A DNA stretch of 64,000 nucleotides, taken from NCBI RefSeq assembly GCF_900176645.1, contig NZ_FXAN01000038.1:1-64000 (forward strand), given 5' to 3'. This stretch comes from Burkholderia singularis. GTDB lineage: Bacteria; Pseudomonadota; Gammaproteobacteria; Burkholderiales; Burkholderiaceae. Positions 18,370-27,853 of the stretch are shown piece after piece. Below the pieces are notes generated by a model. It was not told the DNA's origin. It searched no databases and saw nothing but the letters and a program-made list of their open reading frames with translations. The position numbers and the translations under genes are program-made. Position 1 is the stretch's first letter, and each line of letters begins with the position of its first letter.

Positions 18370-19254
18370 ATGCTGAGCCGCCTGGGCACCCAGCTCGCCG
18401 TCGCGCTGCTCAAATTCCTCGCGATCCTGCCATACGGCTTCACCGCGCGGCTGGGCGACGGCCTCGGCTGGCTGCTCTACCAGATCCCGAGCCGGCGCAA
18501 GCGCGTCGTCCACACCAATCTGAAGCTCTGCTTTCCGGACTGGAGCGACGCGCACCGCAACGACGTGGCCAGCCAGCACTTCCGGCATGCGATCCGCAGC
18601 TACGTCGAGCGCAGCGTCCAGTGGTTCGGCTCCGAGAAAAAGCTCGACAAGCTGATCGAAGTCGACAGCGAAATCGACCTCACCGACCCGAACCTGCCGC
18701 CGACGCTGTTTCTCGGCCTGCACTTCGTCGGCATCGAGGCGGGCTCGATCTGGCTCAATCGTTCGCTGCAACGCCGCTGCGGCTCGCTGTACCAGCCGTT
18801 CTCGAACCCGACGCTCGAGGCGGTCGCGAAAGCCGCGCGCGGGCGCTTCAACGCGGAAATGGCGGGGCGCGCCGACAGCGCGCGGATCGTGCTGCGCTGG
18901 CTGCGCGAGCGCAAGCCCGTGATGCTCGGCGCGGACATGGATTACGGGCTGCGCAACTCGACGTTCGTGCCGTTCTTCGGCGTGCCCGCGTGCACGCTGA
19001 CCGCCGTCGGCCGCCTCGCAAAGACCGGCCGCGCGCAGGTGGTGCCGTTCATCGGCGAGGTGCTGCCCGGCTACAAAGGCTATCGGCTGAAGGTGTTCAA
19101 GCCGTGGGACCACTATCCGACGGGCGACGACACGCTCGACGCGCGCCGCATGAACGCGTTCCTCGAGGAGCAGATTCCACGGCTGCCCGAGCAGTATTAC
19201 TGGGTGCACAAGCGCTTCAAGACGCGCCCGCCCGGCGAGCCGGGCTTCTATTGA
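18370..19254 (+). CDS. Lipid A acyltransferase (LpxL/HtrB family)
   Basis: A 294-residue inner-membrane acyltransferase that adds a secondary acyl chain to lipid A. After an N-terminal hydrophobic anchor (residues about 3-25) the catalytic motif HFVGIE (H-x4-E, as in E. coli LpxL) lies near residue 120. A conserved ADMDYG block follows near residue 195. GGAGG at 18359-18363 is six bases before the ATG at 18370; the GTG at 18340 has no such site. It is followed by dapF 35 bases later and could start the dapF-DUF484-xerC transcript. Acyl specificity cannot be read. Confidence 0.87.
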   Translation: MLSRLGTQLAVALLKFLAILPYGFTARLGDGLGWLLYQIPSRRKRVVHTNLKLCFPDWSDAHRNDVASQHFRHAIRSYVERSVQWFGSEKKLDKLIEVDSEIDLTDPNLPPTLFLGLHFVGIEAGSIWLNRSLQRRCGSLYQPFSNPTLEAVAKAARGRFNAEMAGRADSARIVLRWLRERKPVMLGADMDYGLRNSTFVPFFGVPACTLTAVGRLAKTGRAQVVPFIGEVLPGYKGYRLKVFKPWDHYPTGDDTLDARRMNAFLEEQIPRLPEQYYWVHKRFKTRPPGEPGFY

Positions 19255-19289
19255 GCGCGCCGCCGCATACGCCGCATACAATAGCGTCC

Positions 19290-20159
19290 ATGAAACTCTC
19301 GTTCACCAAAATGCACGGCGCGGGCAACGACTTCGTCGTGCTCGACGGCTACACCCGCGCGCTGCCGCCGCTCACGGGCGCTCAGGTGCGCGCGCTCGCC
19401 GACCGCCATTTCGGGATCGGCGCCGATCAGCTCCTGCTCGTCGAACGGCCGAGCGTCGACGGTGCCGATTTCAAGTACCGGATCTTCAATTGCGACGGCG
19501 GTGAAGTCGAGCATTGCGGCAACGGCGCACGCTGCTTCGTGAAATTCGTCCGCGATCGCGGGCTCAGCAGCCAGACGAGCGTGCGCGTCGAGGTCAAGCA
19601 CGGCGTGATCACGCTGACCATGCTGGACAGCGGCGAGGTCGTCGTCGACATGGGCACGCCGGCGTTCGAACCCGCGCGCGTGCCGTTCGACGCGCATGGC
19701 CTCGAAGGCCGCCGCGACGGCGCCGACACGCTGTGGCCGCTCGACGTGAACGGCGCGACCCGCTGGATCTCGGTCGTGTCGATGGGCAATCCGCACGCGG
19801 TGCAGATCGTCGACGACGTGCAAGCGTATCCGGTGGACATCGAAGGGCCGGCGATCGAGCGTCATCCGCGCTTCGCGCAGCGCGTGAACGCAGGTTTCAT
19901 GCAGATCGTGTCGCGCAGCGAGGTGCGGCTGCGCGTCTATGAACGCGGCGCGGGCGAGACGCTCGCTTGCGGCACGGGCGCATGCGCGGCGGTCGCAGCG
20001 GGCATCCGGCGCGGCGTGCTCGATTCGCCGGTCGTGGTCCACACGCACGGCGGCACGCTGACAATCTCGTGGGACGGCGCGCGCGACGAAGCCGCGCCGC
20101 TCGCGATGGCCGGCCCCGCGACCACCGTCTTTGAAGGCGTGATCGAGCTGCCCGCCTGA
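19290..20159 (+). CDS. dapF: Diaminopimelate epimerase DapF
   Basis: Converts LL- to meso-diaminopimelate for lysine and peptidoglycan. 289 residues begin [15 protein letters not shown], the family start. The two catalytic cysteines are visible in [10 protein letters not shown] (proton donor/acceptor 1) and [10 protein letters not shown] (2). Family length is about 275-290. It sits between the lipid A acyltransferase and DUF484 genes, the common proteobacterial order dapF-DUF484-xerC. The ribosome site is weak. Confidence 0.97.
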   Translation: MKLSFTKMHGAGNDFVVLDGYTRALPPLTGAQVRALADRHFGIGADQLLLVERPSVDGADFKYRIFNCDGGEVEHCGNGARCFVKFVRDRGLSSQTSVRVEVKHGVITLTMLDSGEVVVDMGTPAFEPARVPFDAHGLEGRRDGADTLWPLDVNGATRWISVVSMGNPHAVQIVDDVQAYPVDIEGPAIERHPRFAQRVNAGFMQIVSRSEVRLRVYERGAGETLACGTGACAAVAAGIRRGVLDSPVVVHTHGGTLTISWDGARDEAAPLAMAGPATTVFEGVIELPA

Positions 20160-20192
20160 CTTTTATCTGCTGAACCTCTGCCCAAGAAGCCC

Positions 20193-20918
20193 ATGAACGA
20201 TCGCGAAGTCGCCGACTACCTGCTCGCCAACCCCGAATTCTTCACGCGGCACGCGGAACTGCTCGCGACGATCAAGCTCGCGAATCCGCACGGCAAGGCC
20301 GCGGTGTCGCTGCAGGAGCGGCAGATGGAAATGCTGCGCGACAAGAACAAGCATCTCGAGCGGCGTCTGGCCGAGCTGGTGCGCTATGGCCACGAGAACG
20401 ACGGGCTTGCCGCGAAGTTCAACCGCTGGACCGCGCGCGTGATCGCCGAACGCGACCCGTATGCGCTGCCGCGCGCGATCGCGGCCGGCCTCGCCGACGT
20501 GTTCGACGTGCCGCAAACGGCGCTCAGACTTTGGGATGTCGCCGATACCTACGCGCAGGCGGATTTCGCGCGCAATGTCGGCGAGGAGGTGCGGCTTTTC
20601 ACCAACAGCCTTGCAACCCCCTATTGCGGCGCCAATACCGGCTTCGAAGCCGCGCAGTGGCTCGCGCCCGTCGCGGCGGCCGCGGCGCCCGCCGACGGCG
20701 GCAGCGGAAATGCGGCAGCGGCCGGCGCGGCCGAATCGATCGCGCTGATCGCGCTGCGTGCGCCCTCGGCCGACGACACCGGAGACGCGGGCGCGTTCGG
20801 GCTGCTCGTGCTCGGCTCGCCGGACCCGCGCCGCTTTCACGACGGCATGGGCACCGATTTCCTCACGCAAATCGGCACGCTCGCGAGCGCGGCGCTCACG
20901 CGCCTGCTGCCGCATTGA
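20193..20918 (+). CDS. DUF484 family protein
   Basis: A 241-residue cytoplasmic protein of DUF484 (COG3159, YigA-like), conserved between dapF and xerC in many proteobacteria. It begins MNDREVADYLLANPEFF, contains a coiled-coil segment (residues about 40-70: QERQMEMLRDKNKHLERRL), and then a GAF-like domain. The domain holds a low-complexity Ala/Gly insert near residues 165-190. Function is unknown; the conserved place before xerC has suggested a link with recombinase function (inference from context). Confidence 0.88.
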   Translation: MNDREVADYLLANPEFFTRHAELLATIKLANPHGKAAVSLQERQMEMLRDKNKHLERRLAELVRYGHENDGLAAKFNRWTARVIAERDPYALPRAIAAGLADVFDVPQTALRLWDVADTYAQADFARNVGEEVRLFTNSLATPYCGANTGFEAAQWLAPVAAAAAPADGGSGNAAAAGAAESIALIALRAPSADDTGDAGAFGLLVLGSPDPRRFHDGMGTDFLTQIGTLASAALTRLLPH

Positions 20919-20952
20919 CGGCCGCGCCCGCAACCGCGCGCCACGCACGACG

Positions 20953-21873
20953 ATGACCGACGATCCGATCGCCGCATACCTGTCGAACCTGCGGCACGTC
21001 AGACAGTTGTCGGATCACACGCTGCGTGCGTACACGCACGAACTCGACGAACTGAGGAAGCTCGCGAACGGCCGGCCGCTCGCGAGCCTGAGCGCCGTCG
21101 ACATGCGCGGCGCCGTGGCCCGTGCGCACGCGGGCGGGCTGTCCGCGCGCTCGATCTCGCACCGGCTGTCGGCGTGGCGCGCGTTCTACCGCTGGTTCGC
21201 GCAGCGCGTAGAAATGCCTGCGAACCCGGTCGCGACGGTACGCGCGCCCAAGCGCGGTAAGACGCTGCCCAAGGCGCTGTCCGTCGACGATACGGCCACG
21301 CTGATGGATGCGCCGGTGTCCGGCACGCCGGAGAGCGTGCGCGACCATGCGATCCTCGAGCTGTTCTATTCGTCCGGCCTGCGGCTGGCCGAGTTGATCG
21401 GCCTGGATGTCGCCTACGTGAACGAAGGCGGCCACCGGTCCGACGGCTGGCTCGATCTCGCCGAGGCGGAAGTCACGGTGCGCGGCAAAGGCGGCAAGGA
21501 GCGCAAGGTGCCTGTCGGGCGCAAGGCGATCGACGCGCTGAACGCATGGCTCGCGGTGCGCGGCGAGTTCGTCAAGCACGATCCGCACCCGCTTTTTTTG
21601 TCGGTGCGCGGCAACCGGATGTCGCCGGGCGTCGTGCGCGAGCGCGTGAAGCGCGCGGCGCTCGCTGCCGGCATTCCGGCAAACGTGCATCCGCACGTGC
21701 TGCGCCATTCGTTCGCGACGCACGTGCTGCAATCGAGCGGCGACCTGCGCGCGGTGCAGGAACTGCTTGGCCACGCGAGCATTTCGGCGACGCAGGTGTA
21801 TACGTCGCTCGATTTTCAGCATCTCGCGAAGATTTACGATAGCGCGCATCCGCGGGCGAAAAAACGCGATTGA
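20953..21873 (+). CDS. xerC: Tyrosine recombinase XerC
   Basis: Site-specific recombinase that resolves chromosome dimers at dif with XerD. 306 residues. The N-terminal SAM-like core-binding domain (residues 1 to about 90) is followed by the catalytic domain with Arg in SSGLRLAELIGL, Lys in RGKGGKERKVPVG, HxxR in VHPHVLRHSFATH, His in LLGHASISATQVY and nucleophile Tyr near residue 283. The ATG at 20953 gives the usual XerC length. It follows DUF484 by 34 bases, probably in the same operon. Confidence 0.96.
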   Translation: MTDDPIAAYLSNLRHVRQLSDHTLRAYTHELDELRKLANGRPLASLSAVDMRGAVARAHAGGLSARSISHRLSAWRAFYRWFAQRVEMPANPVATVRAPKRGKTLPKALSVDDTATLMDAPVSGTPESVRDHAILELFYSSGLRLAELIGLDVAYVNEGGHRSDGWLDLAEAEVTVRGKGGKERKVPVGRKAIDALNAWLAVRGEFVKHDPHPLFLSVRGNRMSPGVVRERVKRAALAAGIPANVHPHVLRHSFATHVLQSSGDLRAVQELLGHASISATQVYTSLDFQHLAKIYDSAHPRAKKRD

Positions 21874-21939
21874 TACGCGCCGCGCCTGGTTTTCCGAATT
21901 CCTTTGCGCCGCGTTCAGCGCGGCCTTTTCGATTCCGAC

Positions 21940-23283
21940 ATGCATACCGTTACGCTCAAGCCGTCGAAGGACAAATCCCTGCTGCGCCGCCATCCGTGGG
22001 TCTATGCGAACGCGATCGAACGCGTCGACGGCAAGCCGGCGGCGGGCGCGACGGTCGTCGTGCGCGCGCATGACGGCCGCTTTCTCGCGCGCGCCGCGTA
22101 CAGCCCGCACTCGCAGATCCGGCTGCGCGTGTGGAGTTTCGACGAAGCCGAACCGATCGACCACGCGTTCTTCAAGCGCCGCGTGCAGCGCGCGATCGCG
22201 CATCGGCGCGCGTTCGTCTCGGATACCGGCGCGGTGCGGCTCGTATTCGGCGAGGCGGACGGGCTGCCCGGGCTGATCGTCGACTATTACGTCGCCCAGC
22301 ACGCCTTCGTGGACGCCGCTGCGGCGCCCGCCTCGTCGAAAGACCCGGCAAAGCCGGCTGTGCCGGAACACACGGCGGCCAGCCACGAAGCCGAACACGG
22401 CGCCCACCCGGCGCTGCCCGCCCATGCGGACGCGCCGGCAGCCGGCGCACCGCGTGGCCAGCTCGTCTGCCAATTCATGGCGGCGGGCGTCGAAGCGTGG
22501 AAGGACGCGATCGTCGCGGCGCTCGTTGCAGCGACCGGCTGCCCGAACGTCTACGAGCGCTCGGACGTATCGATCCGCGAAAAGGAAGGGCTCGCGCAGA
22601 CAACCGGCGTACTCGCCGGCGACGCGCCGCCCGATACGCTGATCACGACCGAGAACGGCGTGCGCTATCACGTCGACGTTCGCCACGGCCACAAAACGGG
22701 CTTTTACGTCGACCAGCGCGACAACCGCGCGCTCGTTGCGCAATACGCGCGCGAGCGCGATGTGCTGAATTGCTTCTGCTATACCGGCGGTTTCTCGCTT
22801 GCCGCGCTCGCGGGCGGCGCGAAGCGGGTGGTATCGATCGACTCGTCGGGCGACGCGCTCGCGCTCGCGCAACGCAACGTGACGGCGAACGGGTTTGACG
22901 CCGCGCGCGCCGAATGGCTCGACGCCGACGCGTTCAAGACGCTGCGCCGCCTGGCGGACGACGGCGAGCGCTTCGACCTGATCGTGCTCGACCCGCCGAA
23001 ATTCGCGCCGTCGCGCGAGCACGTCGAGCGGGCCGCGCGCGCGTACAAGGACATCAACCTGAGCGGCTTCAAGCTGCTGCGCCCGGGCGGCCTGCTGTTC
23101 ACCTACTCGTGCTCCGGCGCGATCGACATGGATCTGTTCCAGAAAATCGTCGCCGGAGCGGCCGCCGACGCGCGCGTCGACGCGCGGATCCTGAAGCGCC
23201 TCGGCGCGGGCGTCGACCATCCGCTCCTCAGCGCCTTCCCCGAAGGCGAGTATCTGAAAGGGCTGCTGTTGCAAATCGCGTGA
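21940..23283 (+). CDS. RlmI-type 23S rRNA (cytosine) methyltransferase with insert
   Basis: A 447-residue class I SAM-dependent methyltransferase of the RlmI/RlmK (COG1092) group. It has an N-terminal PUA-like part, the conserved YERSDVSIREKEGL and DVRHGHKTGFYVDQRDNR blocks, SAM-binding NCFCYTGGFSLAAL and catalytic LDPPKF. E. coli RlmI is about 396 residues. The excess is a roughly 50-residue Ala/Pro/His/Glu-rich insert at residues about 122-173, inside the region just before the YERSD block. The start at 21940 (MHTVTLKPSKDKSLLRRHPWV) matches the family. It targets C1962 of 23S rRNA in E. coli; the same role is inferred. Confidence 0.88.
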   Translation: MHTVTLKPSKDKSLLRRHPWVYANAIERVDGKPAAGATVVVRAHDGRFLARAAYSPHSQIRLRVWSFDEAEPIDHAFFKRRVQRAIAHRRAFVSDTGAVRLVFGEADGLPGLIVDYYVAQHAFVDAAAAPASSKDPAKPAVPEHTAASHEAEHGAHPALPAHADAPAAGAPRGQLVCQFMAAGVEAWKDAIVAALVAATGCPNVYERSDVSIREKEGLAQTTGVLAGDAPPDTLITTENGVRYHVDVRHGHKTGFYVDQRDNRALVAQYARERDVLNCFCYTGGFSLAALAGGAKRVVSIDSSGDALALAQRNVTANGFDAARAEWLDADAFKTLRRLADDGERFDLIVLDPPKFAPSREHVERAARAYKDINLSGFKLLRPGGLLFTYSCSGAIDMDLFQKIVAGAAADARVDARILKRLGAGVDHPLLSAFPEGEYLKGLLLQIA

Positions 23284-23445
23284 GCGCCACGATCTGTGCG
23301 GTCTGCGCAGCGCGCCCCCGCCGCCCGAACGGATAGGCGGCAGGGGCTTGACAGGTATGTTTCAATAAAGAGTTGGCACCCAGGCGCGCATCGCGCGCCG
23401 CCCCTCCCAGTTTCGACCCCGTTTCACGAACCACAGGCGACTGAC

Positions 23446-24519
23446 ATGGCCATTCCCGTCACCATCCTCACCGGCTTTCTCGGCAGCGGCAAAACGACCC
23501 TGCTCAAGCGCATCCTGAACGAGCAGCACGGCATGAAGATCGCCGTGATCGAAAACGAGTTCGGCGAAGAAAACATCGACAACGAGATTCTCGTGCAGGA
23601 TTCGAACGAGCAGATCATCCAGATGAGCAACGGCTGCATCTGCTGCACGATCCGCGGCGACCTGGCCCGCGCGCTCGCCGATCTGTCCGCCAAGAAACGC
23701 GACGGCAAGCTCGATTTCGAGCGCGTCGTGATCGAAACCACCGGGCTTGCAAACCCCGGCCCCGTCGCGCAGACGTTCTTCATCGACAGCGAGATCGCCG
23801 ACGATTTCCTGCTCGACGCGATCATCACGCTCGTCGACGCAAAGCATGCCGGCGCGCAGCTCGACGAGCACGAGGTCGTCCAGCGCCAAGTGGGCTTCGC
23901 CGACCGCCTGTTCATCACGAAATCGGATCTCGTCGACGATGCGACGCTCGCGGCGCTCAAGCACCGGCTGCTGCACATGAACCCGAAAGCGACGGTCAAG
24001 ATGGTGAACTTCGGCGACGCCGACATCAAGGAGATCTTCGATCTGCGCGGCTTCAACCTGAACGCGAAGCTCGAAATCGACCCGGATTTCCTCGCGGAGG
24101 ACGATCACGACCATGCGCACGATCATGACCACGATCACGCGCATTGCGACCACGATCACGGCCACTGCGAGCACGATCACGGCCATGGTCATGGCCATCA
24201 CCACCACCACGCGCATCACGACGACAAGATCAAGTCGTTCGTCTACCGCAGCGACCGTCCGTTCGATCCGAACAAGCTCGAGGATTTCCTCGGCGGCATC
24301 CTGCAGATCTATGGCGAGCGGATGCTGCGCTACAAGGGCGTGCTCTATATGAAGGGCGTCGACCGCAAGGTGGTGTTCCAGGGCGTGCATCAGATGATGG
24401 GCAGCGATCTCGCGGCGAAGTGGCTGCCGGCCGAGAAGAAAACCAACAAAATGGTGTTCATCGGCATCGATCTGCCGCGCGATCTGATCACCGACGGGTT
24501 GGACGCCTGCCTCGCGTAA
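23446..24519 (+). CDS. COG0523 (CobW/Zng-type) GTPase, metal chaperone
   Basis: A 357-residue G3E-family GTPase. Walker A is GFLGSGKTT at residues about 10-18, the metal-binding CxCC is NGCICCTIRGDL, and the C-terminal CobW_C domain is present (QGVHQMMGS to the end). Between the two domains (bases about 24105-24225) is a tract dominated by His and Asp, a probable zinc or other transition-metal reservoir. Family members deliver zinc to client enzymes or insert cobalt in B12 synthesis; no cobalamin genes are near. It is followed by a DksA without zinc cysteines, a linkage known from zinc-scarcity regulons. I see no Zur-type palindrome upstream. Confidence 0.92.
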   Translation: MAIPVTILTGFLGSGKTTLLKRILNEQHGMKIAVIENEFGEENIDNEILVQDSNEQIIQMSNGCICCTIRGDLARALADLSAKKRDGKLDFERVVIETTGLANPGPVAQTFFIDSEIADDFLLDAIITLVDAKHAGAQLDEHEVVQRQVGFADRLFITKSDLVDDATLAALKHRLLHMNPKATVKMVNFGDADIKEIFDLRGFNLNAKLEIDPDFLAEDDHDHAHDHDHDHAHCDHDHGHCEHDHGHGHGHHHHHAHHDDKIKSFVYRSDRPFDPNKLEDFLGGILQIYGERMLRYKGVLYMKGVDRKVVFQGVHQMMGSDLAAKWLPAEKKTNKMVFIGIDLPRDLITDGLDACLA

Positions 24520-24906
24520 AACGCGCGTGCTTTGCGCGCGGCGCACGTGAGCCGGGCCGCGCGCTCGTCATCGCTTTTTCTCGATTTGCGGGTTATATTT
24601 TCAGGATGCCGCTTGACCGGCGGGGGATCGACCCGATACAGCAGTGGCTTGCGATTCAGTTACAATACTCGCCCGCTCGGGGCCACGGAGCAAACGATCG
24701 ATCCTGGGGCCCGCCAGCGCGGCGCGGTTCACCTGCTGGTCAATGCGCAATCCGGCGCACGGGGGAATCCTGAACAAGAGGCGCGCCGGTATCCGGAGGC
24801 TTTCGGCCCCGCCGCAGCGAATGGCAAAGAATTGCAAGGGCTGTTGCGGGTAATCCCAAAGTGCGGGCAATATCTATCGTTCGCCGCACATTGAAGAAGC
24901 AAGCAG
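24520..24906. other. Intergenic region, 387 bases, upstream of dksA
   Basis: No gene seen. It should contain the dksA promoter and a leader: TTGACC near 24612 with GATACA 16 bases later, and TACAAT near 24662, are candidate elements, neither strong. The rest reads as noncoding GC-rich sequence. A weak AAGAAG-type ribosome site precedes dksA. Confidence 0.3.
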
Positions 24907-25323
24907 ATGACGAAGAAACTCTTGACCGAAGCCGAAATCCTGAAGATGAGCGACAAGGATTATATGAATGAGGACCAGCTCGCCTTCTTCAAAAATCGGC
25001 TCGAACAATTGCAGGCAGAAATTCTCCGCAACGCGGGCCAGACGACCGAGAATCTGCGCGAAACGGTAATCGTGCCGGATCCTGCCGATCGCGCGACGAT
25101 CGAGGAAGAGCACGCGCTCGAATTGCGTACACGCGACCGCGAGCGCAAGCTTCTCAAGAAGGTCCAGCAGTCGCTCGCCCGGATCGAATCGGGCGAATAC
25201 GGCTGGTGTGAGGAAACGGGCGAGCCGATTGGCATTCCGCGTCTGCTCGCGCGCCCCACGGCCACGCTTTCGCTCGAGGCGCAGGAGCGTCGCGAGTTGC
25301 GGCAGAAACTGTTCGGCGACTGA
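24907..25323 (+). CDS. dksA: RNA polymerase-binding DksA, zinc-finger cysteines missing
   Basis: A 138-residue secondary-channel regulator that works with ppGpp in the stringent response. The coiled-coil tip motif DPADRA is at residues 58-63. In the globular domain the four zinc-ligand positions read Cys101, Thr104, Ser122 and Ala125 (GWCEETGEPIGI and ARPTATLSLEAQ), so only one of the four cysteines of E. coli DksA remains. The same set is known for the zinc-independent DksA2 of Pseudomonas aeruginosa. This is a redox- or zinc-independent form by inference. A strong terminator follows. Whether the genome also has a four-cysteine DksA cannot be seen here. Confidence 0.95.
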   Translation: MTKKLLTEAEILKMSDKDYMNEDQLAFFKNRLEQLQAEILRNAGQTTENLRETVIVPDPADRATIEEEHALELRTRDRERKLLKKVQQSLARIESGEYGWCEETGEPIGIPRLLARPTATLSLEAQERRELRQKLFGD

Positions 25324-25373
25324 CCCCCGCTGCGGCGCAGGCTTGCCTTGCGCCCCCCAACACGCTTTACAGC

Positions 25374-25406
25374 AAAGCGCGCGGCCTGCCGCGCGCTTTT
25401 GTTTTC
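25374..25406 (+). terminator. Rho-independent terminator of dksA
   Basis: AAAGCGCGCGG (25374-25384), loop CCTG, and CCGCGCGCTTT (25389-25399), an 11-bp perfect stem continued by TGTTTT. It lies 51 bases after the dksA stop, which makes dksA a separate unit from hslVU. Confidence 0.88.
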
Positions 25407-25628
25407 CCGACACGCGTCCGCGTGCCCGCCTTTTTGGCGGCTTTTCCCCATACTTTTTCGCCGCTCGGCGCGGCTCGTTCGCGTCCCGCCCTTGATATTG
25501 CGGCGCCTGCCCTAAGATGGGAGAGCAATGCGCGGTGAACCGGCCCGCGGGGCTGGTGCTTGCCGCGCGTCGCACCAAGCGGCGGCGCTGGGCGCCCCGC
25601 CTCCCCCGGCCTTTCTGAAGGAATACAG

Positions 25629-26165
25629 ATGGAGCAATTTCACGGCACGACGATCGTTTCCGTGCGGCGCGGCGGCAAAGTTGCGCTCGGCGGCGACGGC
25701 CAGGTGACGCTCGGCAATATCGTGATGAAGGGCGGTGCGCGCAAAGTGCGCCGTATCTATAACGACCAGGTGCTCGTCGGTTTCGCGGGCGGCACCGCCG
25801 ACGCGTTCTCGCTCCTCGACCGTTTCGAGGCGAAGCTCGAAAAGCATCAGGGCAACCTGACCCGTGCGGCCGTCGAGCTTGCGAAGGACTGGCGCACCGA
25901 CCGGATGCTGCGCCGGCTCGAAGCGATGCTGATCACGGCCGACGCGAACACGACGCTCGTCATCACCGGCAACGGTGACGTGCTCGATCCCGAAGAGGGA
26001 ATCTGCGCGATCGGCTCGGGCGGCGCCTATGCGCAAGCGGCCGCGCGCGCGCTCGTGGAGAACACCGATCTATCTCCGCGCGAGATCGTCGAAAAAGCGC
26101 TCGAAATCGCGGGCGACATGTGCATCTATACGAACCACAATCGCGTCATCGAGACCATCGAGTAA
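25629..26165 (+). CDS. hslV: HslV peptidase subunit of the HslUV protease
   Basis: The threonine-protease core of the ATP-dependent HslUV (ClpYQ) complex; 178 residues. It starts [16 protein letters not shown], so the catalytic Thr (the first of TTIVSV) lies at position 7 behind a short propeptide that must be removed, versus position 2 in E. coli. GDGQVTLG and the [14 protein letters not shown] region fit the family. AAGGA precedes the ATG at 25629. The gene is nine bases from hslU, forming the standard hslVU operon. Confidence 0.97.
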   Translation: MEQFHGTTIVSVRRGGKVALGGDGQVTLGNIVMKGGARKVRRIYNDQVLVGFAGGTADAFSLLDRFEAKLEKHQGNLTRAAVELAKDWRTDRMLRRLEAMLITADANTTLVITGNGDVLDPEEGICAIGSGGAYAQAAARALVENTDLSPREIVEKALEIAGDMCIYTNHNRVIETIE

Positions 26166-26174
26166 GGAGAAGCT

Positions 26175-27518
26175 GTGAGCACCATGACCCCTGCCGAGAT
26201 CGTTTCGGAACTCGACAAGCACATCATCGGGCAAAACAAGGCGAAGCGGGCTGTCGCGGTCGCACTGCGCAATCGCTGGCGCCGCCAGCAAGTAGCCGAG
26301 CCGTTGCGCCAGGAAATCACGCCGAAGAACATTCTGATGATCGGGCCAACGGGCGTCGGCAAAACCGAGATTGCGCGCCGCCTCGCCAAGCTCGCCGACG
26401 CGCCGTTCATCAAGATCGAAGCGACCAAGTTCACCGAAGTCGGCTACGTCGGCCGCGACGTCGATAGCATCGTGCGCGACCTGATCGAGATCTCGGTCAA
26501 GCAGACCCGCGAACTCGAGATGCGCAAGGTGCGCTCGAAGGCGCAGGATCAGGCCGAGGACCGGATTCTCGACGTGCTGCTGCCGCAGCCGCGCGCGGTG
26601 GGCTTCGGCGCGAGCGCCGAGCACGCGAACGACGACAACAACGCGACCCGCCAGACGTTTCGCAAACGCCTGCGCGAAGGGCAGCTCGACGACAAGGAAA
26701 TCGAACTCGACATCGAGCAGCCGACGCTCGGCATGGACATCATGGCGCCGCCGGGAATGGAAGAGATGACCGAGCAGATCCGCTCGATGTTCTCGAACCT
26801 CGGCGGCGGCAAGAAGACGCGCCGCAAGTTGAAGATCAAGGAAGCGCTGAAGCTGCTGATCGACGAAGAAGCGGCGAAGATGCTCAACGATGAGGAAGTG
26901 AAGACGAAGGCGGTGCAGAACGTCGAGCAGAACGGCATCGTATTTCTCGACGAGATCGACAAGATCACGTCGCGCAACCACGAAGGCGGTGGCGGCGAGG
27001 TTTCGCGGCAGGGCGTGCAGCGCGATCTGCTGCCGCTCGTCGAAGGCACGACGATCAACACGAAGTACGGGATGGTGAAGACCGATCACATCCTGTTCAT
27101 CGCGAGCGGCGCGTTCCATCTCGCCAAGCCGAGCGACCTGATTCCCGAACTGCAAGGGCGTTTTCCGATCCGCGTCGAGCTGGATTCGCTGTCCGTGAAG
27201 GACTTCGAAGCGATTCTGGTCGCGACCGATGCAAGCCTCGTCAAGCAGTATCAGGCGCTGCTCGCCACCGAGGACGTGCAGCTCGAATTCGCCGATGACG
27301 GCATCCGGCGGCTTGCCGAGATCGCCTGCGCGGTTAACGAGAAAACCGAGAATATCGGCGCGCGGCGCCTTTATACGGTGATTGAGAAGTTGCTCGAGGA
27401 AGTGTCTTTCTCGGCCGGCAATCACGCCGGTCAGCAAGTGACGATCGATGCGGCTTATGTCGATCGCGCGCTCGGAGAGGTATCGAAGAACGAGGATCTG
27501 TCGCGCTACGTGTTGTGA
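26175..27518 (+). CDS. hslU: HslU ATPase subunit of the HslUV protease
   Basis: The AAA+ unfoldase that feeds proteins to HslV; 447 residues. Walker [10 protein letters not shown] is at about residues 59-67. The substrate pore segment [11 protein letters not shown] follows. The I domain (about 110-240) is rich in charged residues, Walker B is [10 protein letters not shown], and sensor and C-terminal residues end SRYVL. The start is GTG at 26175, five bases after AAGGAG; an ATG at 26184 is also in frame. Family length in E. coli is 443. Operon with hslV; a very long terminator hairpin follows. Confidence 0.97.
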   Translation: MSTMTPAEIVSELDKHIIGQNKAKRAVAVALRNRWRRQQVAEPLRQEITPKNILMIGPTGVGKTEIARRLAKLADAPFIKIEATKFTEVGYVGRDVDSIVRDLIEISVKQTRELEMRKVRSKAQDQAEDRILDVLLPQPRAVGFGASAEHANDDNNATRQTFRKRLREGQLDDKEIELDIEQPTLGMDIMAPPGMEEMTEQIRSMFSNLGGGKKTRRKLKIKEALKLLIDEEAAKMLNDEEVKTKAVQNVEQNGIVFLDEIDKITSRNHEGGGGEVSRQGVQRDLLPLVEGTTINTKYGMVKTDHILFIASGAFHLAKPSDLIPELQGRFPIRVELDSLSVKDFEAILVATDASLVKQYQALLATEDVQLEFADDGIRRLAEIACAVNEKTENIGARRLYTVIEKLLEEVSFSAGNHAGQQVTIDAAYVDRALGEVSKNEDLSRYVL

Positions 27519-27549
27519 CGGCATGACGATCGCGGCAGCCGGCAACGCC

Positions 27550-27607
27550 GCGCATCAATGAAAAACGGGCAGTCCCGCCAAGGGCTGCCCGTTTTTCATT
27601 GATGCGC
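27550..27607. terminator. Bidirectional terminator, 23-bp perfect stem
   Basis: 27550-27572 pairs perfectly with 27585-27607 over 23 bases with a 12-base loop. The stem contains a run of five A on the left and five T on the right, so each strand has GGGCAG-type GC core followed by a U-tract. It lies between convergent hslU (plus) and regA (minus) and should stop both transcripts. Confidence 0.9.
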
Positions 27608-27853
27608 GCTTCGCCGAGACGCATCTCGGGGTTCGCTCGTCGCCCGAAATCGCCCATCGGATGAGCCGCCACCGAGCCGGTTATGCATCGGCGGCGGCGT
27701 TCGAGGCGGCTCGATCGCGCTGCCTCGAAAATATCCGCAATCCGTTCGTCAGCGCCTGCCAGGCGGACCGCTGCGATCGCCGCGCCCGCCAAGCGAAACA
27801 TCACCGCGTCCGCCGAGCGAAACGCCAGCCACGCCGACGCGGCCGGCAGCCGC

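Noticed and set aside
20896-23274. 792-residue open frame on the minus strand
   Set aside because: It lies opposite xerC and the RlmI-type gene, which carry full family motifs. Its translation is Arg/Ala/His-rich without any domain, a typical shadow of GC-rich codon use.
23284-23445. Zur operator before the COG0523 gene
   Set aside because: No AT-rich palindrome of the Zur type is visible; TTGACA is present but without a good -10.
26070-27545. 491-residue open frame antisense to hslU
   Set aside because: Shadow frame; hslU on the plus strand is unambiguous and the antisense protein shows no motif.
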